From the NCBI RefSeq assembly GCF_902167705.1, contig NZ_CABHMZ010000013.1:1-64000 (forward strand): a stretch of DNA of 64,000 nt. Direction: 5' to 3'. This stretch comes from Streptococcus constellatus. GTDB taxonomy: Bacteria > Bacillota > Bacilli > Lactobacillales > Streptococcaceae. Made by a program: the position numbers and the translations under genes. Under the pieces are notes generated by a model, which was given only the letters and a program-made list of their open reading frames with translations, ran no database searches and had not been told where the DNA came from. Below are positions 45,803-54,184 of this stretch, piece after piece. Within the stretch, counting starts at the first letter, position 1. Each line of letters opens with the position of its first letter.

Positions 45803-47401
45803 ACGAGTTCATTAAATTAGTAACTAATCAATGGGATTTTCTTTTAAGTCTTGTCTGGGATCATATCTGGATATCAGGCTTGTCTATCTTTCTTGCCTTA
45901 ATTTTGGGAGTCGGACTTAGCATTTTCATTAGTTTCAAAAAAAGCTGGGCGGGTGTCATCATTGGTTTAGTGAATATTCTTTATACAATTCCCTCCATTG
46001 CCCTTTTAGGAATTTTGATTTCGGTTACGGGGATTGGTAACAAGACAGCAATTGTGGCTCTAACCTTGTATGCACTTTTGCCTATGGTACGGAGCACTTA
46101 TACAGGGATTATAGGTGTTGATCCACTTCTCGTTGAAGCAGCAGAAGGAATGGGTTCTACTCGCAAGCAGATTTTAACAAAAGCGCAGTTGCCACTTGCT
46201 TTTCCAGTCATGATGGCAGGTTTTCGCAATATGGTGACAATGACCATAGCTCTAGCTGGGATTGCTTCTTTCGTTGGTGCTGGTGGTCTGGGGGTTGCAA
46301 TCTATCGTGGAATTACCACTAATAATCAAACCTTGACCTTAGTCGGAAGTGTTTTAGTAGCTCTGTTGGCACTGGTCTTTGATTTTCTCCTTTCTTTGGT
46401 TGAAAAATCAATCTTAAACCATAAAAAAGTATCCAAAAAATGGCTGTCTATTGTAGGCTCCATAGCTCTATTGGCGGCAGGAACAATCGCATTTTTCCAG
46501 ATGAATCCAATGGGTGGAACTGTCAAGATTGCGACCAAGCCACAGACAGAAAACTATATCTTAGGAGAAATGCAAAAACAAGTTATTGAAGAATACACCA
46601 ATCTTAAGGTCAAAATGACCAAAGGTGTTGGTGGTGGTACCTCAAATATCCATCCAGCAATGGTTAAAGGTGAATTTGATATTTATGCAGATTATACTGG
46701 TACGCTTTGGGAAGTGGTCATGAAAAAGAAGGGTACTTATAGTGAAAATCAATTTGACAGTCTGATAAAAGATTATGCAAAGAAATATCAACTAACATGG
46801 GTTGGAAGTTTTGGCTTTAACAATACTTATCGACTTGCTGTTAGCAAGGAAACCGCAGACAAATATCGGCTCAAAAATAATAGTGATTTATCTTCATGTG
46901 ACTGATTATTCAAATGCAGCGCGGACCGACAAATATCGGCTCAAAAATAATAGTGATTTATCTAGTGTCTCCCCAGAGTTGACCTTCGGTGCAGAGTATG
47001 ATTTCTTTGCGATAGATGCAGGTTATGATCGCTTGGCACGAACCTACAAGCTGAACTTCAAATCCACAGTAGACATGGATAGTGGTTTAAAATATCAGGC
47101 GGCAAAAGAAGGACAAGTAGACGTGATTGATATTTTCACTACGGATGGGAAATTACACAATTCTGGCTTAGTTACGCTGGAAGACGACAAGGGGATGTGG
47201 TCTTCCTATCAGGCTGGAATGATTGTTCGCAAAGAAACGTTAGACAAATATCCAGATTTGAAAACAGCCCTGGCGAAGTTAAATAATATCTTAGATGATG
47301 CAGCAATGTCAGACCTTAATTACAAGGTTGACACAGAAAAACAGGAACCAGAAAAAGTTGCTCATGACTATCTTGTAGAGAAAGGGATTTTGAAGAAATG
47401 A
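45799..47401 (+). pseudogene. OpuC-type permease/substrate-binding fusion, broken by a 70-bp partial duplication
   Basis: Glycine betaine/carnitine/choline-type ABC importer gene coding for a fused permease (about residues 1-215, with GMGSTRKQILTKAQLPLAFP) and extracellular binding domain (from about 235). The frame runs to 46905, where it ends after NNSDLSSCD. A 36-bp stretch is present twice, at 46858-46893 and 46928-46963, separated by 34 bp of foreign sequence; the 70-bp addition shifts the frame. From 46928 the correct frame resumes with SVSPELTFGAEYDFFAID and ends at 47401. Removing 70 bp restores a continuous fusion of about 510 residues. A separately translated 199-residue product is unlikely. 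The allele is non-functional as it stands, unless the repeat is lost by recombination. Confidence 0.85.
46858..46963 (+). repeat. 36-bp direct repeat flanking a 34-bp insert
   Basis: The identical 36-bp copies (46858-46893 and 46928-46963) begin GACAAATATCGGCTC and end GATTTATCT. The intervening 34 bp do not match the OpuC coding sequence. Unit distance is 70 bp, which is not a multiple of three. Confidence 0.9.
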
Positions 47402-48117
47402 TTGAATATAAAAATGTCAGCAAATCATATGGAAATCAAGACATTATTAAAAATCTAAATCTAAAGATTGAAGATGGCACTTTTCTGACAGTTGTGGGGA
47501 CTTCTGGTTCGGGCAAAACGACATTGTTAAAGATGATAAATGGTTTGGTCAAGCCGAATCAAGGGCAAATCCTTATCAATGGTCAAGATGTGCAGGACAC
47601 GGATTTGATTGAATTGCGGCGAAACATCGGTTATTCGATTCAAGGAAATGGGCTTTTTCCTCATTTAACAGTTGCCGAGAATATCGCTTTTGTCTTGAAT
47701 TTGCAAAAGAAAAATCAAGCAGAAATAGAGAAGATTATCGATGAAAAGTTAGCTATGCTTGGTTTGGATACTCAGCTAAAAAATCGCTACCCAGCAGCTC
47801 TTTCGGGCGGGCAGGCGCAACGAGTGGGAATTGCCCGAGCATTAGCTGCAACACCTAATATTTTACTAATGGATGAGCCATTTGGAGCAGTGGATGCTAT
47901 TACGCGCTATCAGCTACAGCGTGAATTAAAATTACTGCATGAAGAAACCGGCATTACAGTCGTATTTATCACGCACGATATAGCAGAAGCTTTGAAGTTA
48001 GGCACGAAAATCCTTGTTTTAGATAAGGGAGAAATCCAGCAATATGGCACTCCACAGGAAATAAAAACGCAGCCTGCAAATGATTTTGTCAGAAAACTAC
48101 TAGAATTAGCGAGCTAA
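47398..48117 (+). CDS. OpuCA-type ABC transporter ATP-binding protein
   Basis: A 239-residue ABC ATPase that powers the osmoprotectant importer. Walker A is VVGTSGSGKTTLLK near residue 32, signature LSGGQAQRVGIARAL near residue 133, Walker B ILLMDEPFGAVD, and the H-loop FITHDIAEA. No CBS domains follow, unlike longer OpuCA/ProV forms. It starts four bases before the end of the permease/binding gene, so it is coupled to the broken partner. Confidence 0.9.
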   Translation: MIEYKNVSKSYGNQDIIKNLNLKIEDGTFLTVVGTSGSGKTTLLKMINGLVKPNQGQILINGQDVQDTDLIELRRNIGYSIQGNGLFPHLTVAENIAFVLNLQKKNQAEIEKIIDEKLAMLGLDTQLKNRYPAALSGGQAQRVGIARALAATPNILLMDEPFGAVDAITRYQLQRELKLLHEETGITVVFITHDIAEALKLGTKILVLDKGEIQQYGTPQEIKTQPANDFVRKLLELAS

Positions 48118-48128
48118 GGAGAAGCTCT

Positions 48129-49094
48129 ATGAATCAAAAAATGAAAGCCATGGTGATTTATGAGCCTGGTGGTCCAGAAAAATTTGTTCTAGAAGAGCGA
48201 GAAATTCCGAATGTAAAAGCAGGCTGGACTCTAGTAAAAATTAAAGGTTTTGGTATCAATCATTCAGAAATTTTCACTCGAAAAGGTTTATCTCCAACTG
48301 TTCAATTCCCACGCATTTTAGGGATTGAGTGTGTAGGACAAGTAGTTGAAACAACAAGGGGAGATTTACAAATTGGACAAAAAATTGTCTCTATCATGGG
48401 TGAAATGGGACGTGCTTTTGACGGTTCTTATGCTGAATATGCCCTACTTCCAAATGAGCAGATTTATCCCGTAGATAGCCAATTACCTTGGTCTGAGTTA
48501 GCAGCGGTACCAGAGACCTATTATACCGCTTTTGGCTCCTTCAAAAATCTGCAGATAAAAAAGGGAGATTCAATCTTAGTCCGAGCTGCGACAAGTGGTG
48601 TTGGATTAGCTTTCTTAAAATTGGTAAAGGCGCAATTCCCACAGAATCGTGTAGTTGGCGCAGTTCGTTCTCTTGCTAAAAAAGATTTGCTTCAACATCA
48701 AGGCTTTGATGAGATTATTTTAGATGAAAAAGGAGTTTTGCAAACCGAGGAAAAGTTTGATAAAATCCTTGAATTAGTCGGTCCAGCTACTCTAAAAAAT
48801 TCATTTGACCATATTCAAAGTGCAGGAATTATCTGTAACACTGGTCAATTAGGTGGCAAATGGTATGTAGAGGAGTTTGACCCAATCGTAGAAATAAAAA
48901 ATAATAGTTTTTTGACTAGTTTTTATTCAGGCAATGTGAGCCAGCAGCTTATTGATGAACTTTTTAGCTATATTGATGCTTACCAGATAAATGTATCTCC
49001 TCAACGAATCTTTTCATTAGAGCAAATCCCAGCAGCCCATTCTTATATCGAAAGTCAAGCGGGATTTGGTAAAGTGGTCGTCTTAAATGATTAA
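48129..49094 (+). CDS. Medium-chain alcohol dehydrogenase/quinone oxidoreductase-like protein
   Basis: A 321-residue MDR-superfamily protein. It opens with the GroES-like domain (MVIYEPGGPEKFVLEEREIP) and has NAD(P)-binding VRAATSGVGLAFLKLVKAQ near residue 150. The catalytic zinc ligands of true alcohol dehydrogenases are not evident, so it is closer to the zinc-free quinone oxidoreductase type. It is 11 bp after the ABC gene and shares its transcript. Substrate unknown. Confidence 0.85.
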   Translation: MNQKMKAMVIYEPGGPEKFVLEEREIPNVKAGWTLVKIKGFGINHSEIFTRKGLSPTVQFPRILGIECVGQVVETTRGDLQIGQKIVSIMGEMGRAFDGSYAEYALLPNEQIYPVDSQLPWSELAAVPETYYTAFGSFKNLQIKKGDSILVRAATSGVGLAFLKLVKAQFPQNRVVGAVRSLAKKDLLQHQGFDEIILDEKGVLQTEEKFDKILELVGPATLKNSFDHIQSAGIICNTGQLGGKWYVEEFDPIVEIKNNSFLTSFYSGNVSQQLIDELFSYIDAYQINVSPQRIFSLEQIPAAHSYIESQAGFGKVVVLND

Positions 49095-49106
49095 CTAGAA
49101 AAATTA

Positions 49107-49132
49107 AAAGTGTGCAAATGCATGCTTTTTTG
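49107..49132 (+). terminator. Terminator after the MDR dehydrogenase gene
   Basis: AAAAGTGTGC and GCATGCTTTTTT enclose an AAAT loop, with one G-T pair. Confidence 0.7.
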
Positions 49133-49134
49133 AA

Positions 49135-49163
49135 TTGACATACAGTATATCTACGCTTATAAT
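49135..49163 (+). promoter_or_regulatory. Promoter of the carboxypeptidase gene
   Basis: TTGACA (49135-49140) and TATAAT (49158-49163), exact consensus with a 17-bp spacer. Confidence 0.85.
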
Positions 49164-49198
49164 GAAAATTAGAAAATTCTATAAATGAGGCGATACAG

Positions 49199-49897
49199 AT
49201 GAAAAAAAGGATTGGGATTTTATTAGTAGCGAGTTTGTTTCTTTTGACAGCTTGTGGGGAAAAGAAAACAAATGTGGAAACGAAACAAGAAAGAAAAGCA
49301 ACATCTGCAAAAGTTGCGTCCTCTGAGCAAGCAAAGAAAAAAGCAAAAGTTCATTATAATGGTTCTTACTATAGTGTAAAAGGAAAATACGATGAAATTG
49401 TCATCGCAAATAAACATTATCCATTATCTTCAGATTACAATCCCGGTGAAAATCCTACTGCTAAAGCAAAATTGCTGGAGTTGATTGCTGCTATGCAGCG
49501 TGAAGGCTATCCTATCAGTAATCAATATAGCGGTTTCCGTAGTTACCAAACACAGGTGACTCTTTATCAAAATTATGTCAATCAAGACGGGAAAGAAGCA
49601 GCAGATCGTTATTCTGCTCGACCTGGCTATAGTGAACACCAAACAGGTTTGGCATTTGACTTGATTGGCACAGACGGAAATCTAGTAACAGAAGAAAAGG
49701 CGAGCCAATGGCTTTTAAAACATGCAGCTGAATATGGTTTTGTCGTGCGCTATCTAAATGGTAAAGAAGACAAAACTGGATATATGCCAGAGCAATGGCA
49801 TCTGCGTTATGTTGGGAAAGAAGCAAAAGCGATTGCAGATTCAGGACTATCTTTAGAAGAATATTACGGTTTTGCTGGGGGAGATTATAAGGATTAA
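49199..49897 (+). CDS. Lipoprotein D,D/L,D-carboxypeptidase (VanY/LdcB family)
   Basis: A 232-residue peptidase M15B-type enzyme that trims stem peptides in peptidoglycan. A lipoprotein signal ends in LLTACGEKK (lipid-bearing Cys near residue 19). After a Lys/Ala-rich linker come the family motifs NQYSGFRSYQTQV, SARPGYSEHQTGLAFDLIG (zinc His and Asp) and PEQWHLRYVG (last His). In pneumococcus the comparable LdcB/DacB is an L,D-carboxypeptidase; this protein may be the same, but specificity is not proven. Own consensus promoter upstream. Confidence 0.92.
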   Translation: MKKRIGILLVASLFLLTACGEKKTNVETKQERKATSAKVASSEQAKKKAKVHYNGSYYSVKGKYDEIVIANKHYPLSSDYNPGENPTAKAKLLELIAAMQREGYPISNQYSGFRSYQTQVTLYQNYVNQDGKEAADRYSARPGYSEHQTGLAFDLIGTDGNLVTEEKASQWLLKHAAEYGFVVRYLNGKEDKTGYMPEQWHLRYVGKEAKAIADSGLSLEEYYGFAGGDYKD

Positions 49898-49922
49898 AAT
49901 TGAATACAAGGAGACAATACAC

Positions 49923-50213
49923 ATGAAAACTTATACAATGAACCCTACTATTGATGTCGTGGAAACACCTGTTGAAGAAACTAGTCGCATCATCCGTCAT
50001 CTTCACTTAGGAGAAGGAGCAGGAATTCCTGAACACAAGGCTGATGCTTTGGTGACTGTTGTCTGTCTAGAGGGAAAGGTTGATTTTACGGCATCTGGTC
50101 AAACAGTCCAACTCGTTCCCGGAAGTTTTTTAACCATGGAACCCAATGAGCCTCATAGTTTATATGGTGTGAAAGATAGCCATGTATTGGTTATTCAGCA
50201 ATTAAAATACTGA
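49923..50213 (+). CDS. Small cupin-domain protein
   Basis: A 96-residue single cupin. The barrel is suggested by HLHLGEGAGIPEHKAD, the VVCLEGKVDFTASG strand and the GSFLTMEPNEPHSLYG motif 2. One possible metal site is formed by His residues in each motif. Role unknown; small cupins may be sugar-binding or regulatory. It follows the carboxypeptidase gene by 25 bp and starts at ATG 49923 behind AAGGAG. Confidence 0.8.
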   Translation: MKTYTMNPTIDVVETPVEETSRIIRHLHLGEGAGIPEHKADALVTVVCLEGKVDFTASGQTVQLVPGSFLTMEPNEPHSLYGVKDSHVLVIQQLKY

Positions 50214-50230
50214 ATGCAAAAAAAAGAGTA

Positions 50231-50271
50231 AAAACTTGGAAGTTATAATGTCATAGATTCCAAGTTTTTTT
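50231..50271 (+). terminator. Terminator after the cupin gene
   Basis: AAACTTGGAA and TTCCAAGTTTTTTT enclose a 17-nt loop. Confidence 0.85.
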
Positions 50272-50345
50272 GATTGTACTAAAAAACCTTTCCCAAAATT
50301 GGAAAAGGCTTATTATCAACATTCTTTGTAATGTGAATACGATTT

Positions 50346-50591
50346 TTATTTGAGACCGTATTTTTTGTTGAAACGATCCACACGTCCATCTGCTTGAGTG
50401 AATTTTTGACGTCCAGTATAGAATGGATGTGAGTCTGATGAAATTTCCACACGGATCAAAGGATAAGTGTTTCCATCTTCCCACTCAACAGTTTCGCTAG
50501 AATACTTAGTAGAACCACTAAGGAATTTGTAGCCAGTTGAAGTATCCATAAAGACAACAGGACGGTATTCAGGATGAATATCTTTTCTCAT
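50346..50591 (-). CDS. rpmE2: 50S ribosomal protein L31 type B
   Basis: An 81-residue ribosomal protein, starting [20 protein letters not shown]. The zinc-binding cysteines of type A L31 are absent, so it is the zinc-independent type B form. It ends FNKKYGLK. The open frame extends upstream, but ATG 50591 behind AAAGGAA matches the family. Confidence 0.97.
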   Translation of the reverse strand: MRKDIHPEYRPVVFMDTSTGYKFLSGSTKYSSETVEWEDGNTYPLIRVEISSDSHPFYTGRQKFTQADGRVDRFNKKYGLK

Positions 50592-50695
50592 TTTTAAAAA
50601 TTTCCTTTCTGCCATGGTCTCTCTGCGAGCCATAGATTCGTTACTTTGACAGTTTACCAAATTCTAACTATTTTGACAAGTCTTTTCTCTCAATT

Positions 50696-51634
50696 TTATG
50701 GTCTTTTTGCCAATTCTTTCAATTCTTGATAAACTTCTTCGATTTCTTCTTTGGAGTAAGCATTGGCACCACTGGCAAGGGGATGACCGCCTCCATCGTG
50801 TTTTTTAGCGATTTCATTGATTGGGATAAATTTACTCCTTAGTCGAACGCGGTAATTGCCATTTTCTTGCTCAACAAAAATTCCCCATAATTCAACGCTG
50901 TCGATACGCCCCGGAGCTGAAACGATAGCAGAAGTGTCAGCATCTGTTAAATGATTGGCTTTGAGAAGTTCTTGCGTCAGAATAACACGAGCTGCACCAT
51001 TTTCATCGACTTCTAAATGGTCGTAAACATAGCCTTGGAGTTTAGCGATTTGATAACTGAAAGAGTCCATTTTTCGAGCTAAAGCAGCAAAATCAAAGGG
51101 ATATTCGCGAAGTTTACTTGCGACAGCCATTGTGCGGGCGGTTGTGGCAGGATATAGGAAACGTCCTGTATCACCGACAATTCCAGCATAAAGCAGTTTA
51201 GCAGAATAATCATCTAGTTTCAGTTTATTTTCCAATGCAAAGAGAGCAATTAACTCACTAGCACTACTAGAGCTAGTATCTACCCAAGAAATGTCCCCGT
51301 AAATGTCATCGTTTGGATGATGATCGATTTTGATGAGAAAATCTCCTTTGTTGTACCGTTCGTCATCAATCCGAGCAGTATTTGCTGTATCACAAACAAT
51401 AACTAAAGCATGTTTGTAATCATCGTCTGAAACCTCATCCATTTTAGCTAGCCAAGCAAGAGTAGGTTCAGTTTTTCCTGCTACTTTAATCTTTTTCTCA
51501 GGGAAATTGACTTGAAGTAATTTTTTCAAACCGACTTGACTTCCTAATGCATCAGGATCGGGTCGCATGTGACGATGAATGATAATCGTATCATATTCTT
51601 TAATTTTATGTAAAATTTGCTTGAAAATTTCCAT
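50696..51634 (-). CDS. DHH/DHHA1 phosphoesterase (NrnA/Pde2 type)
   Basis: A 312-residue phosphoesterase. The DHH domain has HRHMRPDPDALGSQVGL near residue 20, VCDTAN near residue 84 and KIDHHPNDD near residue 105. The DHHA1 domain ends with HDGGGHPLASGA. Streptococcal relatives degrade pApA (from c-di-AMP), nano-RNA and phosphoadenosine phosphate. No membrane domain is present, so it is the Pde2/NrnA rather than GdpP form. Start 51634 follows GGAGG; the frame extends upstream without a ribosome site. Confidence 0.92.
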   Translation of the reverse strand: MEIFKQILHKIKEYDTIIIHRHMRPDPDALGSQVGLKKLLQVNFPEKKIKVAGKTEPTLAWLAKMDEVSDDDYKHALVIVCDTANTARIDDERYNKGDFLIKIDHHPNDDIYGDISWVDTSSSSASELIALFALENKLKLDDYSAKLLYAGIVGDTGRFLYPATTARTMAVASKLREYPFDFAALARKMDSFSYQIAKLQGYVYDHLEVDENGAARVILTQELLKANHLTDADTSAIVSAPGRIDSVELWGIFVEQENGNYRVRLRSKFIPINEIAKKHDGGGHPLASGANAYSKEEIEEVYQELKELAKRP

Positions 51635-51752
51635 ATGATAACCTCCGCTATACCTTTTATTCATTGTATCATAAGATAGCTATTTTAAAAAGCAAAAGTG
51701 AGGAGTAACAAACCTTTAAGAGGTTTCAAGTGCAACTATTTGTTCAATGTGT

Positions 51753-51758
51753 TATAAT
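51753..51758 (+). promoter_or_regulatory. Extended -10 of the flavodoxin gene
   Basis: TGTTATAAT 28 bp before the ATG. No clear -35. Confidence 0.55.
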
Positions 51759-51786
51759 GAATTGATAGAATTTTTTGGAGGAAATT

Positions 51787-52230
51787 ATGGCTTTAGCAAA
51801 AATTGTATTTGCGAGTATGACAGGAAACACAGAAGAAATCGCAGATATTGTAGCTGATAAATTAAAAGAACTTGGTTTAGAAGTAGATATTGATGAATGC
51901 ACAACGGTTGATGCAGAGGAATTTCTAGAAGCAGACATCGCAATCGTTGCTTCTTACACATACGGTGACGGCGAGTTGCCTGATGAAATTGTTGATTTTT
52001 ATGAAGATTTAGCTAGTCTTGACTTGACCGGAAAGATTTATGGTGTTGTCGGGTCGGGCGATACATTCTATGATGAGTTTTGTAAGGCCGTAGATGACTT
52101 TGATCGCGCTTTTGCAGCGACAGGTGCTGAAAAAGGTGCTGAAAATGTAAAAGTCGATCTATCAGCAGAAGATGAAGATATTGAAAATCTGGAGAAGTTC
52201 GCTGAAGCATTAGCCGAAAAAGTACGGTAA
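51787..52230 (+). CDS. Flavodoxin
   Basis: A 147-residue short-chain electron carrier. The FMN phosphate loop is ASMTGNTEEIAD near residue 9. The second FMN loop is SYTYGDGELPDE near residue 59 and the third GSGDTFYDEFC near residue 89. Strongly acidic, as usual for flavodoxins. It has its own terminator and lies just upstream of sufB. Electron partner unknown. Start 51787 follows TTGGAGG. Confidence 0.93.
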   Translation: MALAKIVFASMTGNTEEIADIVADKLKELGLEVDIDECTTVDAEEFLEADIAIVASYTYGDGELPDEIVDFYEDLASLDLTGKIYGVVGSGDTFYDEFCKAVDDFDRAFAATGAEKGAENVKVDLSAEDEDIENLEKFAEALAEKVR

Positions 52231-52238
52231 TCATGTAA

Positions 52239-52270
52239 GAAGGCTGGGAAATTTTCCTAGCCTTTTTTAG
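52239..52270 (+). terminator. Terminator after flavodoxin
   Basis: AAGGCTGGGAA and TTCCTAGCCTT with a short loop and T-run. The hairpin is of the same type as the tail of structured repeats C and B. Confidence 0.85.
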
Positions 52271-52299
52271 CTTAATTTATTCGATTTTAGGCATATATT

Positions 52300-52328
52300 C
52301 TGACATTTCTAATATAGAATAGTATAAT
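52300..52328 (+). promoter_or_regulatory. sufB promoter
   Basis: CTGACA (52300-52305) and TATAAT (52323-52328) with a 17-bp spacer, 36 bp before the ATG. It makes sufB an independent transcript. Confidence 0.7.
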
Positions 52329-52363
52329 AAGAGAAGAGAATTTGTATCAATGGGAGGAATGAG

Positions 52364-53749
52364 ATGACGAAAGAACGAGATTATGCCTTTGGATTTCATG
52401 ACGATGTGAAACCTTTGTTCTCGACAGGCAAAGGTTTGACAGAAGAGGTTGTTCGTGAAATTTCTGAAATTAAAAATGAGCCGCAATGGATGTTGGATTA
52501 TCGCTTGCGTTCTTTAGAGTTGTTCCATAAATTGCCCATGCCTGATTTTGGACCAGATTTATCCGGCATACGATTTGATGATATTATCTATTATCAAAAA
52601 TTAAGTGGGGATCGGGCTAGAAGTTGGGATGAAGTACCAGATGAAATAAAGAAAACCTTTGAGCGTCTGGGTATTCCTGAAGCAGAGCGTCAATTTTTGT
52701 CAGGAGCAGTTGCTCAGTATGAATCTGAAGTAGTCTATCACAACATGAAAGAAGAATTTGCCAAGCAAGGCATTATCTTTACCGATACCGACACAGCAGT
52801 ACAAGAATATCCGGATTTGGTAAAAAAATACTTTGGAACAGTCATTTCTAATGCAGAGCACAAGTTTTCCGCTTTGAACAGTGCTGTTTGGTCAGGTGGC
52901 ACATTTATCTATGTTCCTAAAAATGTTCAATGTCAGGTGCCAGTTCAGACCTATTTCCGTATCAATGGAGAAAATGCCGGTCAGTTTGAACGCTCGCTCA
53001 TTATCGTAGAAGAGGGTGGCTCTATTCAATACATTGAGGGTTGCACAGCGCCTACTTATACGACCAATAGTCTTCATGCTGCAAATGTGGAAATTATTGT
53101 CAAAAAAGATGCTTTTTTCCGCTATACAACTATTCAAAACTGGTCAGACAATGTTTATAATCTGGTGACAGAGCGTGGAACGGTTGAAGAAGGCGGTACT
53201 TTGGAATGGATTGACGGAAATCTGGGTAGCAAGGTCAATATGAAATACCCTTGTAGCATTTTGAATGGCCGCAATGCAAGAACTTCTGTTCTTTCCATGT
53301 CCTTTGCTAATTATGGTCAGCATTTGGATGCGGGTTGTAAAGTCTATCACAATGCGCCGAAGACTTCTAGCACATTGATTTCCAAGTCTGTTGCAAAAGA
53401 CGGTGGTAAGACGGATTACCGCGGTCAAGTCCGTTTTGGCAAGAACAGTGCTGGTTCAAAGTCTCACATTGAGTGCGACACGATTCTTATGGATGGTGAG
53501 TCTAGCTCAGATACCATTCCATTTAACGAAATTCACAATTCAAATGTTGCACTTGAACACGAAGCTAAGGTTTCTAAGGTTTCAGAAGACCAGCTTTATT
53601 ACCTTATGAGCCGTGGTATTAGCGAAGAAGAAGCAACTGCCATGATTATCAATGGCTTTATGGAGCCAATTACCAAAGAACTCCCAATGGAGTACGCAGT
53701 CGAACTTAATCAGCTCATCAATATGAGTATGGAAGGTTCTGTAGGATAA
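52364..53749 (+). CDS. sufB: Fe-S cluster scaffold protein SufB
   Basis: SufB is the scaffold core of the SUF system that assembles iron-sulfur clusters with SufC and SufD. The 461-residue protein shows the N-terminal [30 protein letters not shown], the beta-helix core and the conserved Cys in [12 protein letters not shown], with the C-terminal [20 protein letters not shown]. In most streptococci sufB ends a sufCDSUB operon; here no sufC, sufD, sufS or sufU lies upstream, and sufB has its own promoter next to a flavodoxin gene. The other suf genes must be elsewhere or this is a second copy. Confidence 0.95.
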   Translation: MTKERDYAFGFHDDVKPLFSTGKGLTEEVVREISEIKNEPQWMLDYRLRSLELFHKLPMPDFGPDLSGIRFDDIIYYQKLSGDRARSWDEVPDEIKKTFERLGIPEAERQFLSGAVAQYESEVVYHNMKEEFAKQGIIFTDTDTAVQEYPDLVKKYFGTVISNAEHKFSALNSAVWSGGTFIYVPKNVQCQVPVQTYFRINGENAGQFERSLIIVEEGGSIQYIEGCTAPTYTTNSLHAANVEIIVKKDAFFRYTTIQNWSDNVYNLVTERGTVEEGGTLEWIDGNLGSKVNMKYPCSILNGRNARTSVLSMSFANYGQHLDAGCKVYHNAPKTSSTLISKSVAKDGGKTDYRGQVRFGKNSAGSKSHIECDTILMDGESSSDTIPFNEIHNSNVALEHEAKVSKVSEDQLYYLMSRGISEEEATAMIINGFMEPITKELPMEYAVELNQLINMSMEGSVG

Positions 53750-53755
53750 AAGTAA

Positions 53756-53779
53756 AAACAGCCGCATGGCTGTTTTTTT
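53756..53779 (+). terminator. Terminator after sufB
   Basis: AAACAGCC and GGCTGTTT enclose a GCAT loop, followed by a T-run. Confidence 0.9.
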
Positions 53780-53805
53780 GTGTTTCTGATTGAAAGAAGA
53801 GAAAG

Positions 53806-53898
53806 AAAAAAGCACCGAATCGGTGCACGCTTTTGCAAGCTTGAGTACGGACAAAGCCTTATTTTAACTTGCTGTGTTGTTTCGAATGGTTCCAAAAC
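53806..53898 (-). ncRNA. Orphan type II-A tracrRNA
   Basis: Read on the minus strand this is a tracrRNA of the S. thermophilus CRISPR3/S. mutans type. The anti-repeat (53898-53871, 28 nt) is complementary to the 3' part of that group's 36-nt repeat. The bulge and lower stem AAGTTAAAAT follow, then nexus AAGGCTTTGTCC (53860-53849 region). Hairpin GCTT-GCAA-AAGC is at 53840-53829. The final hairpin GCACCGATTCGGTGC (53826-53812) is followed by six U. All parts Cas9 needs are intact. No cas9, cas1, cas2, csn2 or array is in the window, and no canonical promoter is seen upstream on the minus strand. It pairs back to back with the thrS T-box promoter. Either a relic or a trans-acting gene. Confidence 0.9.
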
Positions 53899-53917
53899 AA
53901 AATACACTTCATAAGAC

Positions 53918-53945
53918 TTGCAAAATTTTTCAATCGTGCTATAAT
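53918..53945 (+). promoter_or_regulatory. Promoter of the thrS T-box transcript
   Basis: TTGCAA (53918-53923) and TATAAT (53940-53945) with a 16-bp spacer. It starts 20 bp from the tracrRNA anti-repeat, on the opposite strand. Confidence 0.7.
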
Positions 53946-53951
53946 ACTCTT

Positions 53952-54166
53952 TAGAGACAAGTCAGTTAGTTCCTTTCTAGTAGAGAGTGCGTGGTTGCTG
54001 AAAACGCATAGAAAGTCTAATTTGATACTACTCGTTTGATTTTATGCAAACATAAAACGGTGGCTACGTTAGAGCCAATCAGAGGTGTCAACAAACTGTT
54101 TTGTTGTACATAAATGAAGGTGGAACCACGTTGCGACGTCCTTTTAGGATGTCGCTTTTTGTTTTG
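53952..54166 (+). promoter_or_regulatory. T-box riboswitch upstream of the kinase gene and thrS
   Basis: The T-box core GAAGGTGGAACCACG (54116-54130) contains the TGGA that pairs with an uncharged tRNA ending UCCA. The terminator GCGACGTCC/GGATGTCGC with TTTTT is at 54133-54160. The Stem I region spans about 53952-54035. Because thrS is downstream, it should sense uncharged tRNA-Thr. I did not place the specifier codon with confidence. Confidence 0.88.
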
Positions 54167-54184
54167 TCGGAAGGAGGCAGAGAT

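Noticed and set aside
46802..47401. 199-codon reading frame as a separate substrate-binding protein
   Set aside because: Its start codon is inside the permease frame's shifted part and has no ribosome site or signal peptide. It is the 3' half of a frameshifted fusion gene.
53871..53898. 28-nt stretch identical to the end of a known CRISPR repeat, as a possible CRISPR array
   Set aside because: It occurs once, with no spacers or second copy in the window. On the other strand it continues into the tracrRNA scaffold, so it is the anti-repeat.
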